Assembly (NCBI GenBank): GCA_934661135.1
Contig: CAKUJA010000054.1
Span: forward strand, 1 to 15,785
From: an uncultured Oscillospiraceae bacterium
GTDB taxonomy: Bacteria; Bacillota; Clostridia; Oscillospirales; Oscillospiraceae
DNA length: 15,785 nucleotides
Direction of reading: 5' to 3'
This document shows positions 1 through 7,260 of the stretch, piece by piece; within the stretch, counting starts at the first letter, position 1, and each line of letters opens with the position of its first letter. The position numbers were made by a program, and so were the translations under genes. Below the pieces are notes generated by a model. The model was not told the DNA's origin, ran no database searches, and saw only the letters and a program-made list of their open reading frames with translations.

Positions 1-42
1 CGATTGAGTGGAAAATTTGACTTTTACTTATCCATCGCACAC

Positions 43-66
43 GACAAAGGGCTGTGTGCCCTTGTC
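43..66. repeat. Short inverted repeat upstream of the binding-protein gene
   Basis: The arms GACAAAGGGC (43-52) and GCCCTTGTC (58-66) are complementary except for one unpaired A, around a five-base loop. No T-run follows, so it does not look like a terminator. It could be an operator or an RNA leader hairpin for the transporter gene downstream, or belong to an element cut by the window edge. I see no clear -35/-10 pair in positions 1-98 that would settle this. Confidence 0.4.
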
Positions 67-98
67 AAGCGATGTAATCCCAACCAAATACAAAAGCA

Positions 99-132
99 CG
101 GCGTTTCTTGGGGAAGAAAACGCCGCGTTTTT
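99..132 (+). terminator. Rho-independent terminator or attenuator ahead of the binding-protein gene
   Basis: The 5' arm CGGCGTTTCTT (99-109) pairs with AAGAAAACGCCG (114-125), with one bulged A and a GGGG loop, and CGTTTTT follows. It ends only about 18 bases before the GGAGG ribosome site of the next gene. It is therefore either the terminator of a gene left of the window or an attenuator in the leader of the binding-protein gene. Confidence 0.65.
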
Positions 133-162
133 GTGCGAGACAAACGATCCGGAGGAATGATG

Positions 163-1860
163 ATGAAAAAACTTCTTGCAATTTTGCTCTGCCTGAGCCT
201 GATTTTTGCGCTCACCGCGTGCAGCAAGCCGGAATCCCAGACGCAGCAGCCGGCACAAACCGAAAACCAGCCGGAGCAGACCAGCCAGGCCGAGCAGCCG
301 TCGGAACCGGAAGCACTCACATACCCGATCGAGCAGTTCACGGTCGGCACGACGGCTGTTATTGAGACGGCGACGTTCGGCGAGTATAACTTCGATATGC
401 TTGCCAGCGGCGTCAGTGAGCTTCCGCTCGTCTGGCAGGACGCGGAGGGCAATTACCATCCGCTGCTTGCTTCCTACGAAACGGAAGATTCCGTCACATG
501 GATCTACACCATTGTGCCGGGCATGACGTGGTCGGATGGAGAGCCAGTCACAGCAGAGGATATTCTGTTCACGCTGGACTATGACGACGCAAACGGCAGC
601 GCCAACTTTGTCTCGCAGACAGACGAGGACGGCAAGACCACAGAAGCAAAATACGCATCCTATGCGATTTCCGACGATGCAATGTCCATCTCCCTGACGT
701 TGACCTCTGCCAACGTGCGTGAGCTTTCCAACATGACGTCCTTCCGCGTCATGCCGAAGCACATCTACGAGGGCAAGGATTCCGTCACGGAGATAGATGC
801 CCGCGTGACCTGCGGGCCGTATATGCTGGAGAGCTTCAACAAAGAGGCTGGGACACTCACCTTCGTTCCGAATCCCTACTATCCGCAGACGCCGAACGTC
901 GGCAAGCTCACTTATCAGCTGTTCGGCAACGAGGATACCATGTATCTGGCGCTCCAGCAGGGCGATCTGGATATGACGTGGGCATACTCCACGGGCGTAT
1001 CCGGTTCGTATCAGGATGTGCTGGCTGCGACCGATACGCTGACGCTCGAAACCGTCACGGCGGCGAATGCCCCTGCGGTGCTGGCCTTCAACAACGCGAA
1101 CGGTCCCTTTGCAGATGAGAATCTTCGGTTGGCAGTCTCCTATGCACTGGACTATGACAGCTTCCGCACCGTGTTCGGCAGCGCCTATGCTTCGAACCCC
1201 AACCGTGGCTTCGTGCCGCCCGTGACCGTGGGTTATAAGGAGACCGAAGCGCTCGGTCAGGATTTGGGCAAAGCCGCGCAGTATATGGCGGACGCCGGCT
1301 ACACGGAAAAGAATGCGGACGGCTTCTATGTGAATGACTCTGGCGAGGTCTGCGTCTTTACACTCACCTGCAACGCAGGCAAGGAAGCCCACGTCGGCTA
1401 CGCGGAGCTTGTCAAGACGCAGCTCGAGCAGTTCGGTATTCAGGTCGTTCTTGAAACGCTGGACGCAGACAGTTACAACGCCAAGACCAGCAACAAATTC
1501 TCTGAAAACAATATTACGATGGAAGCGGCAATCTACGGCTACACGGCTGCCGGTATGGGTATGAAGAACGGCCTTGCTTCCATCTATGTCGACGGTACGC
1601 ATCCCGTGCAGGGCGGCTGCCAGGTATTTGACGAAGAATTCCAAACGATTCTTTCCGCGATGGGCGAAGCGAAAACTGTGGAGGAATATGCTGCTGCGGC
1701 GGGCAGCCTGCAGGACTGGTATGCCGCACATACACCGCTCATTGCCTTGTACTGGGACAGCCAAATTCTTGTCCACAGCGCAGCGTATAAAAACTTTACC
1801 GTAGACGCTGTGTTTGGACTCAACAACGCGAATACCTGGTTCTCGATCACGGCAAAATAA
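163..1860 (+). CDS. ABC transporter substrate-binding lipoprotein, peptide/nickel family (SBP_bac_5)
   Basis: This is the extracytoplasmic receptor that captures a peptide, nickel-chelate or similar ligand and delivers it to the permeases encoded downstream. From the ATG at 163 it has 565 residues, normal for family 5 binding proteins. The first 20 residues are a lipoprotein signal with lipobox LTAC, so Cys20 would be lipidated and anchor it to the outer face of the membrane. A Gln/Glu/Pro-rich linker (about 21-55) precedes the fold. The hallmark WSDGEPVTAEDILFTLDY lies near residues 123-140. Three in-frame ATGs occur at 157, 160 and 163. The third is chosen because GGAGG (151-155) then sits 7 bases upstream and the protein begins directly with MKK. 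The open frame runs further upstream but through the hairpin at 99-132, so the longer version is unlikely. It has its own terminator, which fits separate and stronger expression than the membrane parts. Ligand specificity cannot be read from the sequence. Confidence 0.92.
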   Translation: MKKLLAILLCLSLIFALTACSKPESQTQQPAQTENQPEQTSQAEQPSEPEALTYPIEQFTVGTTAVIETATFGEYNFDMLASGVSELPLVWQDAEGNYHPLLASYETEDSVTWIYTIVPGMTWSDGEPVTAEDILFTLDYDDANGSANFVSQTDEDGKTTEAKYASYAISDDAMSISLTLTSANVRELSNMTSFRVMPKHIYEGKDSVTEIDARVTCGPYMLESFNKEAGTLTFVPNPYYPQTPNVGKLTYQLFGNEDTMYLALQQGDLDMTWAYSTGVSGSYQDVLAATDTLTLETVTAANAPAVLAFNNANGPFADENLRLAVSYALDYDSFRTVFGSAYASNPNRGFVPPVTVGYKETEALGQDLGKAAQYMADAGYTEKNADGFYVNDSGEVCVFTLTCNAGKEAHVGYAELVKTQLEQFGIQVVLETLDADSYNAKTSNKFSENNITMEAAIYGYTAAGMGMKNGLASIYVDGTHPVQGGCQVFDEEFQTILSAMGEAKTVEEYAAAAGSLQDWYAAHTPLIALYWDSQILVHSAAYKNFTVDAVFGLNNANTWFSITAK

Positions 1861-1874
1861 TCAAGCTTCTGTTC

Positions 1875-1910
1875 AAACGCGGAGATTTCTTCGGAAATCT
1901 CCGCGTTTTT
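1875..1910 (+). terminator. Strong rho-independent terminator after the binding-protein gene
   Basis: A perfect 15-bp stem, AAACGCGGAGATTTC (1875-1889) with its exact complement (1894-1908), is capped by a TTCG loop and followed by T residues. It begins 15 bases after the stop codon and separates the receptor gene from the ATPase/permease operon. Confidence 0.93.
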
Positions 1911-1914
1911 CTAA

Positions 1915-2075
1915 GGCGTCACCGCATAATTTGGCAAGATGACTCGGCGTGGGATTTTTCATCAAGTCAAGGTTTGGAAAACGAAGGAATACTTTGTGTA
2001 TTTCTCGTTTTTCAAACCGCAGAATTGGCGGAAAAGATCCGGCGAGGCACGCAGACACAATTGTGCGGTGATGCC
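1915..2075. repeat. 161-bp foldback (long imperfect palindrome) element
   Basis: The ends GGCGTCACCGCATAATT (1915-1931) and AATTGTGCGGTGATGCC (2059-2075) are complementary, with two mismatches that would be G-U or U-G pairs in a + strand RNA. The centre is a second strong hairpin: GGTTTGGAAAACGAAGGAATAC-type arm at 1971-1992, loop TTTGT, and GTATTTCTCGTTTTTCAAAC-type arm at 1998-2018. The connecting segments also pair partly (CTCGGCG near 1943 against CCGGCGAG near 2039). The whole element could fold into one long hairpin. No protein is evident. It resembles a miniature inverted-repeat or REP-type interspersed element, or a structured RNA. Confidence 0.7.
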
Positions 2076-2100
2076 CTAAAAAATTATCCCCCGGGGAGGG

Positions 2101-2129
2101 TTACGCACATCGCCCAGATACGGTACAAT
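2101..2129 (+). promoter_or_regulatory. Possible promoter of the ATPase/permease operon
   Basis: TACAAT (2124-2129) matches the -10 consensus at five of six positions and lies about 30 bases before the operon's first start codon. The -35 region 17 bases upstream (TTACGC) is poor. A promoter is expected because a strong terminator and a foldback element separate this operon from the preceding gene. Confidence 0.35.
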
Positions 2130-2159
2130 AATTAAAATCACCGCGAGGAGGGAACGCCG

Positions 2160-3086
2160 ATGGCCACAGCTGAAATACTTCCGGCGTTCTCTTACGCCAG
2201 CGGGACGCTCTCCGCGAAGCTCTCGCGCGGCGAGCGCGTGCTTTTGCAGAACGTTTTTTTCTCATTATCATCCGGGGAACGGCTGGCGATCATCGGCGAG
2301 ACCGGCTCAGGCAAGACCATGCTGGCACTCTCGATTCTGGGGCTTCTCCCCTCGAACGTGCGGATGCAAAGCGGCTGTATCCAGATGGACGGCGCGGCGC
2401 TTCCCGGCGGCAAGCGGCTACAAACACTGCGTGGAGATAAGCTTGTTTATATTCCGCAAAACGGCGCGGAGTTTTTGCTCCCCACGCGCACGGTGCGAAA
2501 GCAGCTCTATGACAGCCTGAAAAAGCTCGGTCTGCCGTGCAAGGAGTTCCCGGCATTGGCGGCAGAAAAGCTGTGTCTTGCGGGGTTTGACGTGCCGGAG
2601 ACGATTCTGGACAAGTATCCCTTTCAGCTTTCCGGCGGCATGGCGCAGCGCGTGACGATTGCGCTGGCGGCCTGCTCCCGGGCGCGGCTTCTGATTGCGG
2701 ATGAGCCGACCAATGGACTGGACGAAGCCGGGCGTGCGCAGTTTTTCTCGCTTCTGGACTCGATTTTCCCGGACGCGGCGAAGCTCATTATCACGCACGA
2801 TATTTCCGTCGCCGCACGCTGCGATCGGGTCCTGGCCCTGTGCGGCGGACGGATGCTGGAAACGGGCGCATCCGCTGACGTTTTAAGCGTGCCGCACCAT
2901 CCGTACACAAAGGCGCTTCTGGCCGCGCAGGTCGCAAACGGGATGCGTCCGTCGCCGATTCTGCGCGAAGGAGCATCCGGCTGTCCGTTTTACACCCGCT
3001 GCCCGAAGGCAGACGAAGCCTGTCTGCACAGCGCGATGCAGAAACATACGGACGAAAAGACGGAATGGTGGTGCTGCCATGCTTGA
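2160..3086 (+). CDS. Peptide/nickel-type ABC transporter ATP-binding protein, OppD/DppD-like
   Basis: One of two cytoplasmic ATPases that power the importer. All nucleotide-binding motifs are visible in 308 residues: Walker A GETGSGKT (46-53), signature LSGGMAQ (157-163), Walker B LLIADEP (177-183) and switch histidine H213. The C-terminal extension holds VPHHPYTKALL (244-254) and GCPFYTRCPKADEAC (274-288), the conserved cysteine-containing tail of OppD-type subunits. This tail supports the peptide/nickel subfamily rather than a generic ABC ATPase. In some homologues these cysteines are reported to bind an iron-sulfur cluster; whether they do here is unknown. The ATG at 2160 has GAGGAGGG seven bases upstream. 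Its end overlaps the next gene by 8 bases, indicating translational coupling. ATPase-first order, with the receptor gene apart, is less usual than the binding protein-permease-permease-ATPase-ATPase order of classic opp/nik operons. Confidence 0.93.
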   Translation: MATAEILPAFSYASGTLSAKLSRGERVLLQNVFFSLSSGERLAIIGETGSGKTMLALSILGLLPSNVRMQSGCIQMDGAALPGGKRLQTLRGDKLVYIPQNGAEFLLPTRTVRKQLYDSLKKLGLPCKEFPALAAEKLCLAGFDVPETILDKYPFQLSGGMAQRVTIALAACSRARLLIADEPTNGLDEAGRAQFFSLLDSIFPDAAKLIITHDISVAARCDRVLALCGGRMLETGASADVLSVPHHPYTKALLAAQVANGMRPSPILREGASGCPFYTRCPKADEACLHSAMQKHTDEKTEWWCCHA

Positions 3087-3759
3087 GATCAACAACTGCT
3101 GCAAATCGTTCGGAAACCAGACGGTTTTGCTGGACGTTTCCCTGACCGTTCCCGGCGGAAGTATTATCGGGGTGTCCGGCGCGAGCGGCATCGGAAAATC
3201 GACGCTTGCAAAAATTCTCTGCGGCGTGACAGCGCCGGACGCAGGAGCGGTTTTCCTTGACGGGAAACTGCTTGTGTCCCCAAAAGAAGCATATGACAGA
3301 AAGCGCGGTCTTGCCATCCAGATGGTTTATCAGCAGCCGTATGCCACGCTCGACCCTTTGCAGAAAATCGGCGCGGGACTTCGGGAACTGATCTCATATT
3401 ACCGGCTGGCGGAAAACAGGCGGGCGGCAGAGAAGCTGATCGCCGACATTCTGGCGCAGATGCAGTTGCCTTCCAAAATCCTCGCTCATCTGCCGCGGCA
3501 GATCTCCGGCGGCGAGGCGCAGCGTGTTGCGCTGGCTCGCTGCCTGCTTTTACGCCCGAAGCTTCTGATTTTAGATGAAGCAACATCGATGCTGGACGTG
3601 TCTACGCAGGCAAATCTTCTGGCGCTTGTAAGGGCGCAGATGATCCCGAGCGGCGGGGCTGTGCTGTTCATCAGCCATGACCGAGCGCTGACGGATTTTT
3701 ACTGTGATATGGTCTATGCATTTGACGAAGGCCACCGGCTGAAAGAGGTGCGGGCGTGA
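3079..3759 (+). CDS. Peptide/nickel-type ABC transporter ATP-binding protein, short OppF/NikE-like
   Basis: The second ATPase subunit, presumed to pair with the preceding one in a heterodimer. It has 226 residues with Walker A GASGIGKS (34-41), Q-loop YQQP (84-87), signature ISGGEAQ (142-148), Walker B LLILDEA (162-168) and switch histidine H200. It ends soon after the ATPase core and lacks the C-terminal oligopeptide-transporter extension found in OppF (usually about 300 residues or more), so in size it is nearer NikE. The start overlaps the upstream gene by 8 bases, and its TGA overlaps the GTG start of the permease gene. I see no sign of decay, so the short C-terminus is probably natural. 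Confidence 0.9.
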   Translation: MLEINNCCKSFGNQTVLLDVSLTVPGGSIIGVSGASGIGKSTLAKILCGVTAPDAGAVFLDGKLLVSPKEAYDRKRGLAIQMVYQQPYATLDPLQKIGAGLRELISYYRLAENRRAAEKLIADILAQMQLPSKILAHLPRQISGGEAQRVALARCLLLRPKLLILDEATSMLDVSTQANLLALVRAQMIPSGGAVLFISHDRALTDFYCDMVYAFDEGHRLKEVRA

Positions 3760-4733
3760 AGGATTACAGAAAAAATATGCGGCTTGCGCTCATGTGCTTT
3801 CTGCTGGTCGTGGTTCTGAATTTTTTCCTGCCGCGTCTGCTGCCGGGCAACCCCGTGGCGTACTTAACCGGCTTTTCCGAGCAGGATATGACGCCCGCGC
3901 AGGTGGCGTTTTACGAGGACGCGCTGCATCTGAACAAATCTCTTCCGGTGCAGTTTGGCTACTACCTGCGCTCGCTGCTGGATGGAACGCTCGGATATTC
4001 GTATAAAAAGGATGCAACTGTCTCGGCGCTCATCGGCGAAAAAATCGGCTATACGCTGCAAATTACGGTTCCGGCGGTGCTGCTTTCGGCGGGGATTGGT
4101 CTCCTTTGGGGACTTCGGTGCGGGTACAAAAAGGATTCGCTTGCCGATCGCTTTTCCACAACGGCGCTGATTATCCTCAACGCCGTACCGACGTTTTTAA
4201 TTGGACTGGGACTGATGATCTTGTTCTGTTTTCAAAACCGGCTGCTACCCTATACCGGTCTCAATTCTCCGGAGACTGTGCGCGGAACGGTTGGGTATGT
4301 ATGGGACAGAGTGCTGCATCTGCTGCTGCCGGTCGGAACCTTAACGCTGGCGGCGCTTCCCAGCCGGTATCTGCTCGTGCGCAATATGGCTGCAAGCGCA
4401 TCGGACGGGAAAGACATTTTATACGCGAAGCAGCGGGGGCTTCCGGACGGCGTCATTCGCCGGGACTACCTCCTGCGCTCGATTGCGCAGCCGTTTCTCA
4501 CAATGCTCGGCATGAGCGTGTCGCTCTGCGTGGGCGGCTCGGTCGTCATTGAGAAGATTTTCTCCATCGGCGGGATGGGGTCGCTTCTGACGGAGGCGGT
4601 CTATACGCTCGATTATCCGCTCATGCAGGGCATTTTGTTTGTGACGACGTGCATCATGGTGCTGGCGATTCTGCTTACCGATTTTTTGTGCCTGCTCCTT
4701 GACCCCAAGCGGAGATTGGAGGGCAGCGCATGA
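3756..4733 (+). CDS. Peptide/nickel-type ABC transporter permease, OppB/DppB-like
   Basis: The first of two inner-membrane subunits forming the channel. It has 325 residues with an N-terminal membrane helix (about 9-29), further helices near 99-120, 134-158, 184-204, 247-268 and 288-314, and the extracytoplasmic loop after helix 1 typical of OppB. The cytoplasmic EAA-type loop that docks the ATPases is at about 219-243 and contains AKQRGLP. The late IGGMGSLLTEAV segment (271-282) matches the family's GLGxLLxxAV motif. Translation starts at GTG 3756, overlapping the upstream stop as GTGA, with GAGGTG (3745-3750) as ribosome site. Its own stop overlaps the next ATG by 4 bases. The chain of overlaps shows a single coupled transcript. 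Confidence 0.92.
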   Translation: MKDYRKNMRLALMCFLLVVVLNFFLPRLLPGNPVAYLTGFSEQDMTPAQVAFYEDALHLNKSLPVQFGYYLRSLLDGTLGYSYKKDATVSALIGEKIGYTLQITVPAVLLSAGIGLLWGLRCGYKKDSLADRFSTTALIILNAVPTFLIGLGLMILFCFQNRLLPYTGLNSPETVRGTVGYVWDRVLHLLLPVGTLTLAALPSRYLLVRNMAASASDGKDILYAKQRGLPDGVIRRDYLLRSIAQPFLTMLGMSVSLCVGGSVVIEKIFSIGGMGSLLTEAVYTLDYPLMQGILFVTTCIMVLAILLTDFLCLLLDPKRRLEGSA

Positions 4734-5542
4734 GAAAGAAAGGCCTTTTGCCGCTCATTCTGGGATTCCTGCTGCTGACCGTTTTTGCGTTGGCTGCATT
4801 TGTACCCGAATTATTTACAAGTTTCAGTCAGAAAGAGCTGTTCACGAAGTGGCTACCAGTCAGCCGGGAGCATCTGCTCGGCACAAACGCGATGGGCTAC
4901 GATATTTTTACCGAGCTTGTCTATGGCGCGCGGCAGACACTTCTGGTGGGTGTGCTCAGCAGTATTCTGACGCTGATTCTGGGGGCAGGGATCGGGATTC
5001 TTGGGAGCTTTCACGGTTGGGTCGGACAGCTTTTCAATGGCCTGATTCAGATTTTTGTCCTGCTTCCAAAGCTCATTACGCTCATTGTTCTGGCGACGTT
5101 TTTTGGAAGCTCGGCCGCGCACCTGATCGTCCTGATTGCGGCGTTCAGCTGGGTCGGCACGGCACGCGCGGTGCGTGCCAAGGTTTTGCAGCTGCACACA
5201 CAGCCGTTTATCGAAAGCTGCCGGATCCTCGGCTACAGCCGCGCCCATATTGCCGTGCGGCACATCCTGCCGAACCTGTCGGATGTGCTGCTCTCGCGCT
5301 TTCTGCTCGGGGTCAACAGCTGCATTATGATGGAATCCACACTGTCGTTTCTGGGACTTGGCGATCTCTATCGCCCAACTTGGGGCACGATGGTCAATTT
5401 TGCGTACAAGCGCGGCGCGTTTTTGCGCGGGGCGTATCAGTATTTGCTGGCCCCCGGCGTGTGCGTCATGCTGCTGTGTCTGGCATTTTACCTGATCAGT
5501 CTCTGGCTGACCGCCAGAAAAGAAATCATTTCGGAGGGGTAA
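4730..5542 (+). CDS. Peptide/nickel-type ABC transporter permease, OppC/DppC-like
   Basis: The second channel subunit, 270 residues. Features in order are an N-terminal membrane helix (7-25) and the signature HLLGTNAMGYDIFTELVYGA (48-67), equivalent to the LGTDxxGRDxxSRxxYGxR of OppC/DppC. Membrane helices follow near 70-92, 103-125 and 128-142. The EAA docking loop is at about 160-182, with ILGYSRAHIAVRHILPN, and the terminal SFLGLGDLYRPTWGTMV block is at 206-222. It starts at an ATG overlapping the upstream stop by 4 bases and ends one base before the ATG of the TPR gene. A longer open frame at 4699-5730 in another phase is a shadow of this gene. Confidence 0.92.
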   Translation: MRKKGLLPLILGFLLLTVFALAAFVPELFTSFSQKELFTKWLPVSREHLLGTNAMGYDIFTELVYGARQTLLVGVLSSILTLILGAGIGILGSFHGWVGQLFNGLIQIFVLLPKLITLIVLATFFGSSAAHLIVLIAAFSWVGTARAVRAKVLQLHTQPFIESCRILGYSRAHIAVRHILPNLSDVLLSRFLLGVNSCIMMESTLSFLGLGDLYRPTWGTMVNFAYKRGAFLRGAYQYLLAPGVCVMLLCLAFYLISLWLTARKEIISEG

Positions 5543-5543
5543 C

Positions 5544-6338
5544 ATGGGAAAATACTTTGCAGACGTTCATGCGCCACATAAAAGCCAGTTTCAGAATCTG
5601 CCGCATAGACTTTCCGACACGGACGAAATTCTCGCCTGCCGTGCAAAGCCGCAGACGTATGAAACGCTTCTGGAGCTGGCGGATGCGCTATGCTGGCAGC
5701 TGCGCTTCCGGGAAGCAATTGACGCTTTGACGCAGGCAGTCAAGCTGGAGCCGGAACGCATGGAAGCTTACCGCAAACGCGGGCCAAAGTATCTCGATAC
5801 GCTGCAATTTAAGCAGGCGCTCGCGGATTACACGCGCTGCGAACAGGCGGACGGCGTGAGCGTCGAGTCGCGCTATCGCATCGGCATGGCGCACTATCTG
5901 ATGCGGAAATATGACGGCGCAATCCGCGCGTTTGCAGATTCTCTCGCCATTGCACCGCAGGAAGATGATATGTATATTGCGGATGTCTACTGGCTGGTAC
6001 TCTCGCAGCTTCGTGCAGGGCAGGCAGACGAGGCACAAAAAACGTTGCAGCATCATTACCGCCCCGATATGTACGTCGGGCATCACACGGCGTATGAAAA
6101 GGCCATGCGCGTAGCGGCGGACTTTGCGCCGATGGAGGATATGCTGGCGGAGCTGGACGCGGAACCGGAGGATTTGCAGTTTGCCATGACAGCTTACGGC
6201 CTTTGCGTTCTGTTGGAAGCGCGCGGCGAAACGGAAAAGGCCGATACTCTGCGGGAAAAGCTTCTTTCGCGTGACGGTTTCTGGTTCTGCTTCAGCTACC
6301 TTGCAGCCTATCATGACCAGACCAAAATCAGAGCATGA
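5544..6338 (+). CDS. TPR-repeat protein, last gene of the importer operon
   Basis: A 264-residue protein with no signal peptide or membrane helix, so probably cytoplasmic. About four tetratricopeptide-type helical pairs can be seen: roughly residues 39-72 (AIDALTQAVKLEPERMEAY), 73-106 (ALADYTRCEQ), 107-140 (GAIRAFADSLAIAPQEDDMY) and 141-171. An alpha-helical C-terminal part follows. TPR domains are protein-binding scaffolds, and no enzymatic motif is visible. GGAGGGG (5533-5539) lies just before the ATG, and the start is one base after the permease stop, so it is co-transcribed with the transporter. Why a TPR protein belongs to this importer is unknown. Assembly, regulation or sensing of transporter load are guesses. 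No clear terminator follows before the tRNA-like gene. Confidence 0.8.
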   Translation: MGKYFADVHAPHKSQFQNLPHRLSDTDEILACRAKPQTYETLLELADALCWQLRFREAIDALTQAVKLEPERMEAYRKRGPKYLDTLQFKQALADYTRCEQADGVSVESRYRIGMAHYLMRKYDGAIRAFADSLAIAPQEDDMYIADVYWLVLSQLRAGQADEAQKTLQHHYRPDMYVGHHTAYEKAMRVAADFAPMEDMLAELDAEPEDLQFAMTAYGLCVLLEARGETEKADTLREKLLSRDGFWFCFSYLAAYHDQTKIRA

Positions 6339-6380
6339 CGACTGTTTGACCACTGTTTTTTGACTTCTGCAACTGAATAC

Positions 6381-6457
6381 GTGCCCGTGGCGCAGATGGA
6401 TCGCGCGTATGACTCCGACCCACGAGGTCGCAGGTTCAAATTCTGTCGGGCGTACCA
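6381..6457 (+). tRNA. tRNA-Arg(CCG)-like gene with mismatched anticodon stem
   Basis: Seventy-seven bases fit a full tRNA including an encoded CCA end. The acceptor stem is GTGCCCG with CGGGCGT, then A73 and CCA. The D arm is a GC-only GCGC/GCGC stem with loop AGATGGATC. The T arm is GCAGG-TTCAAAT-TCTGT. The anticodon loop CTCCGAC has U33, anticodon CCG (reads CGG, arginine) and A37. The anticodon stem is poor: TATGA against CCACG gives one wobble, two A-C mismatches (28-42 and 31-39) and only two Watson-Crick pairs. The acceptor stem also starts with two G-U-type pairs. No TATAAT-like promoter is evident in the 42 bases between the TPR stop and this gene. It may be a divergent working tRNA or a pseudo-tRNA; I lean towards the latter. 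Confidence 0.7.
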
Positions 6458-6470
6458 AAATTTGAAAAGT

Positions 6471-6486
6471 CATCCCTCATGGGATG
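6471..6486 (+). terminator. Weak hairpin downstream of the tRNA-like gene
   Basis: CATCCC and GGGATG pair around a TCAT loop 13 bases after the CCA. What follows (GCGGTTCCTTTTG) is only mildly T-rich, so this is a weak or decayed terminator candidate. Confidence 0.35.
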
Positions 6487-6527
6487 GCGGTTCCTTTTGC
6501 CCGCAAAATTGAATTTCCGTTTTTGCA

Positions 6528-6556
6528 AAGACATTTTTTCTGTTTTGTGCTATGCT
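6528..6556 (+). promoter_or_regulatory. Probable extended -10 promoter of the TauE-like remnant
   Basis: TGC followed by TATGCT (6551-6556) forms an extended -10 box. AAGACA (6528-6533), 17 bases upstream, matches four of the six -35 positions. It lies 23 bases before the GTG of the permease remnant. Confidence 0.45.
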
Positions 6557-6579
6557 GATCGTACAAAACAGGACGTGAA

Positions 6580-7160
6580 GTGACGGTCATGCTCTGGCTA
6601 TGGATTTTTGCGGCAGAAACCGCTTATTTTATCAAGGGGTTGTGCGGCTTTGTCAACGCGCTGGTTTTTACGTCGATTTCGGGTTTCAGCGTGTCGAACG
6701 CCGACAGCTCCCCGAGCGATTTGCTGCTGGCCGGCAGTATCCCCGGTGCGCTCCTGCTTAAAACGGTGGACATTAAGACCGTCAAGCTGATCTTCAGCGT
6801 TGTGGTGGTGCTGCGCAGTGTGGAAATGCTTCTGCGTGGGCGCAGCCGGAAACAGCTCTGTTTCTCCAAGCTGGTGCTGGCGGCCTACATCAGCTGCACC
6901 ATCGAAAACGGCAGCTCATTCAAAGCAAACATCAGCGCCGTATTTATCACGGACAATATCTTCCGTATGATTCTGGACAGCATTTTGGGACTTTTGACAC
7001 CAGATACCGTAAAATTCGTCTTGTTCCTGATCCCATTCGCACTGCTTGGCTTGTTTGCGGACATCAAGCGCAGCAGTCACATGGATGAGAATTTCATCAA
7101 AAGCTGACCGCTGTCCTGCTCGTGCTGGTCGGCATCTCGCCGATCCTGAAGAAGTTATAA
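6580..7160 (+). pseudogene. Decayed TauE/SafE-family membrane permease
   Basis: Intact members are membrane permeases of about 240-260 residues, linked in characterised cases to export of sulfite or organosulfur anions. Here the frame begins at GTG 6580 (or ATG 6589) and codes for 175 residues. It shows family-like blocks such as FIKGLCGF, AGSIPGALLLKTVDIKTVKLIFSVVVVL and SSFKANISAVFI (each partial). From memory of the family, two internal stretches seem missing in frame: after SDLLL (about residue 50), and after SKLVL (about 100), where a glycine-rich helix is expected. At 7101-7105 the frame breaks. Reading one base off from the run of A residues (AAAAG) continues with KLTAVLLVLVGISPILKKL and a TAA at 7158-7160, which looks like the natural C-terminus. 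The change fits loss of one A. The ribosome site (AGGA) is weak. The alternative is a shortened but functional protein, which I think is less likely. Confidence 0.7.
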
Positions 7161-7208
7161 TGTTACATTGAAAATTGGCTGCGTTGTAAAACGATTCCCA
7201 GAGATAGG

Positions 7209-7238
7209 AAACCACCCGCCCAGCTGGGCGGGTGGTTT
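7209..7238. terminator. Bidirectional terminator between converging units
   Basis: This 30-bp perfect palindrome has 13-bp arms AAACCACCCGCCC and complement, with an AGCT centre. It lies 22 bases past the stop of the minus-strand BMP gene and 48 bases past the end of the TauE remnant. It can form the same GC-rich hairpin in RNA from either strand, although the T tract is short in both directions. Confidence 0.8.
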
Positions 7239-7260
7239 GTCAATTGGCGTTGCGATGCGG

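Noticed and set aside
4..162. N-terminal extension of the binding protein
   Set aside because: The extension would be translated through a terminator hairpin and bury the lipoprotein signal peptide behind 53 residues. A ribosome site precedes the ATG at 163.
28..1776. Long open frame antisense to the binding-protein gene
   Set aside because: It has no ribosome site and an Arg/His/Cys-rich composition typical of an antisense shadow. The + strand frame is a clear family protein.
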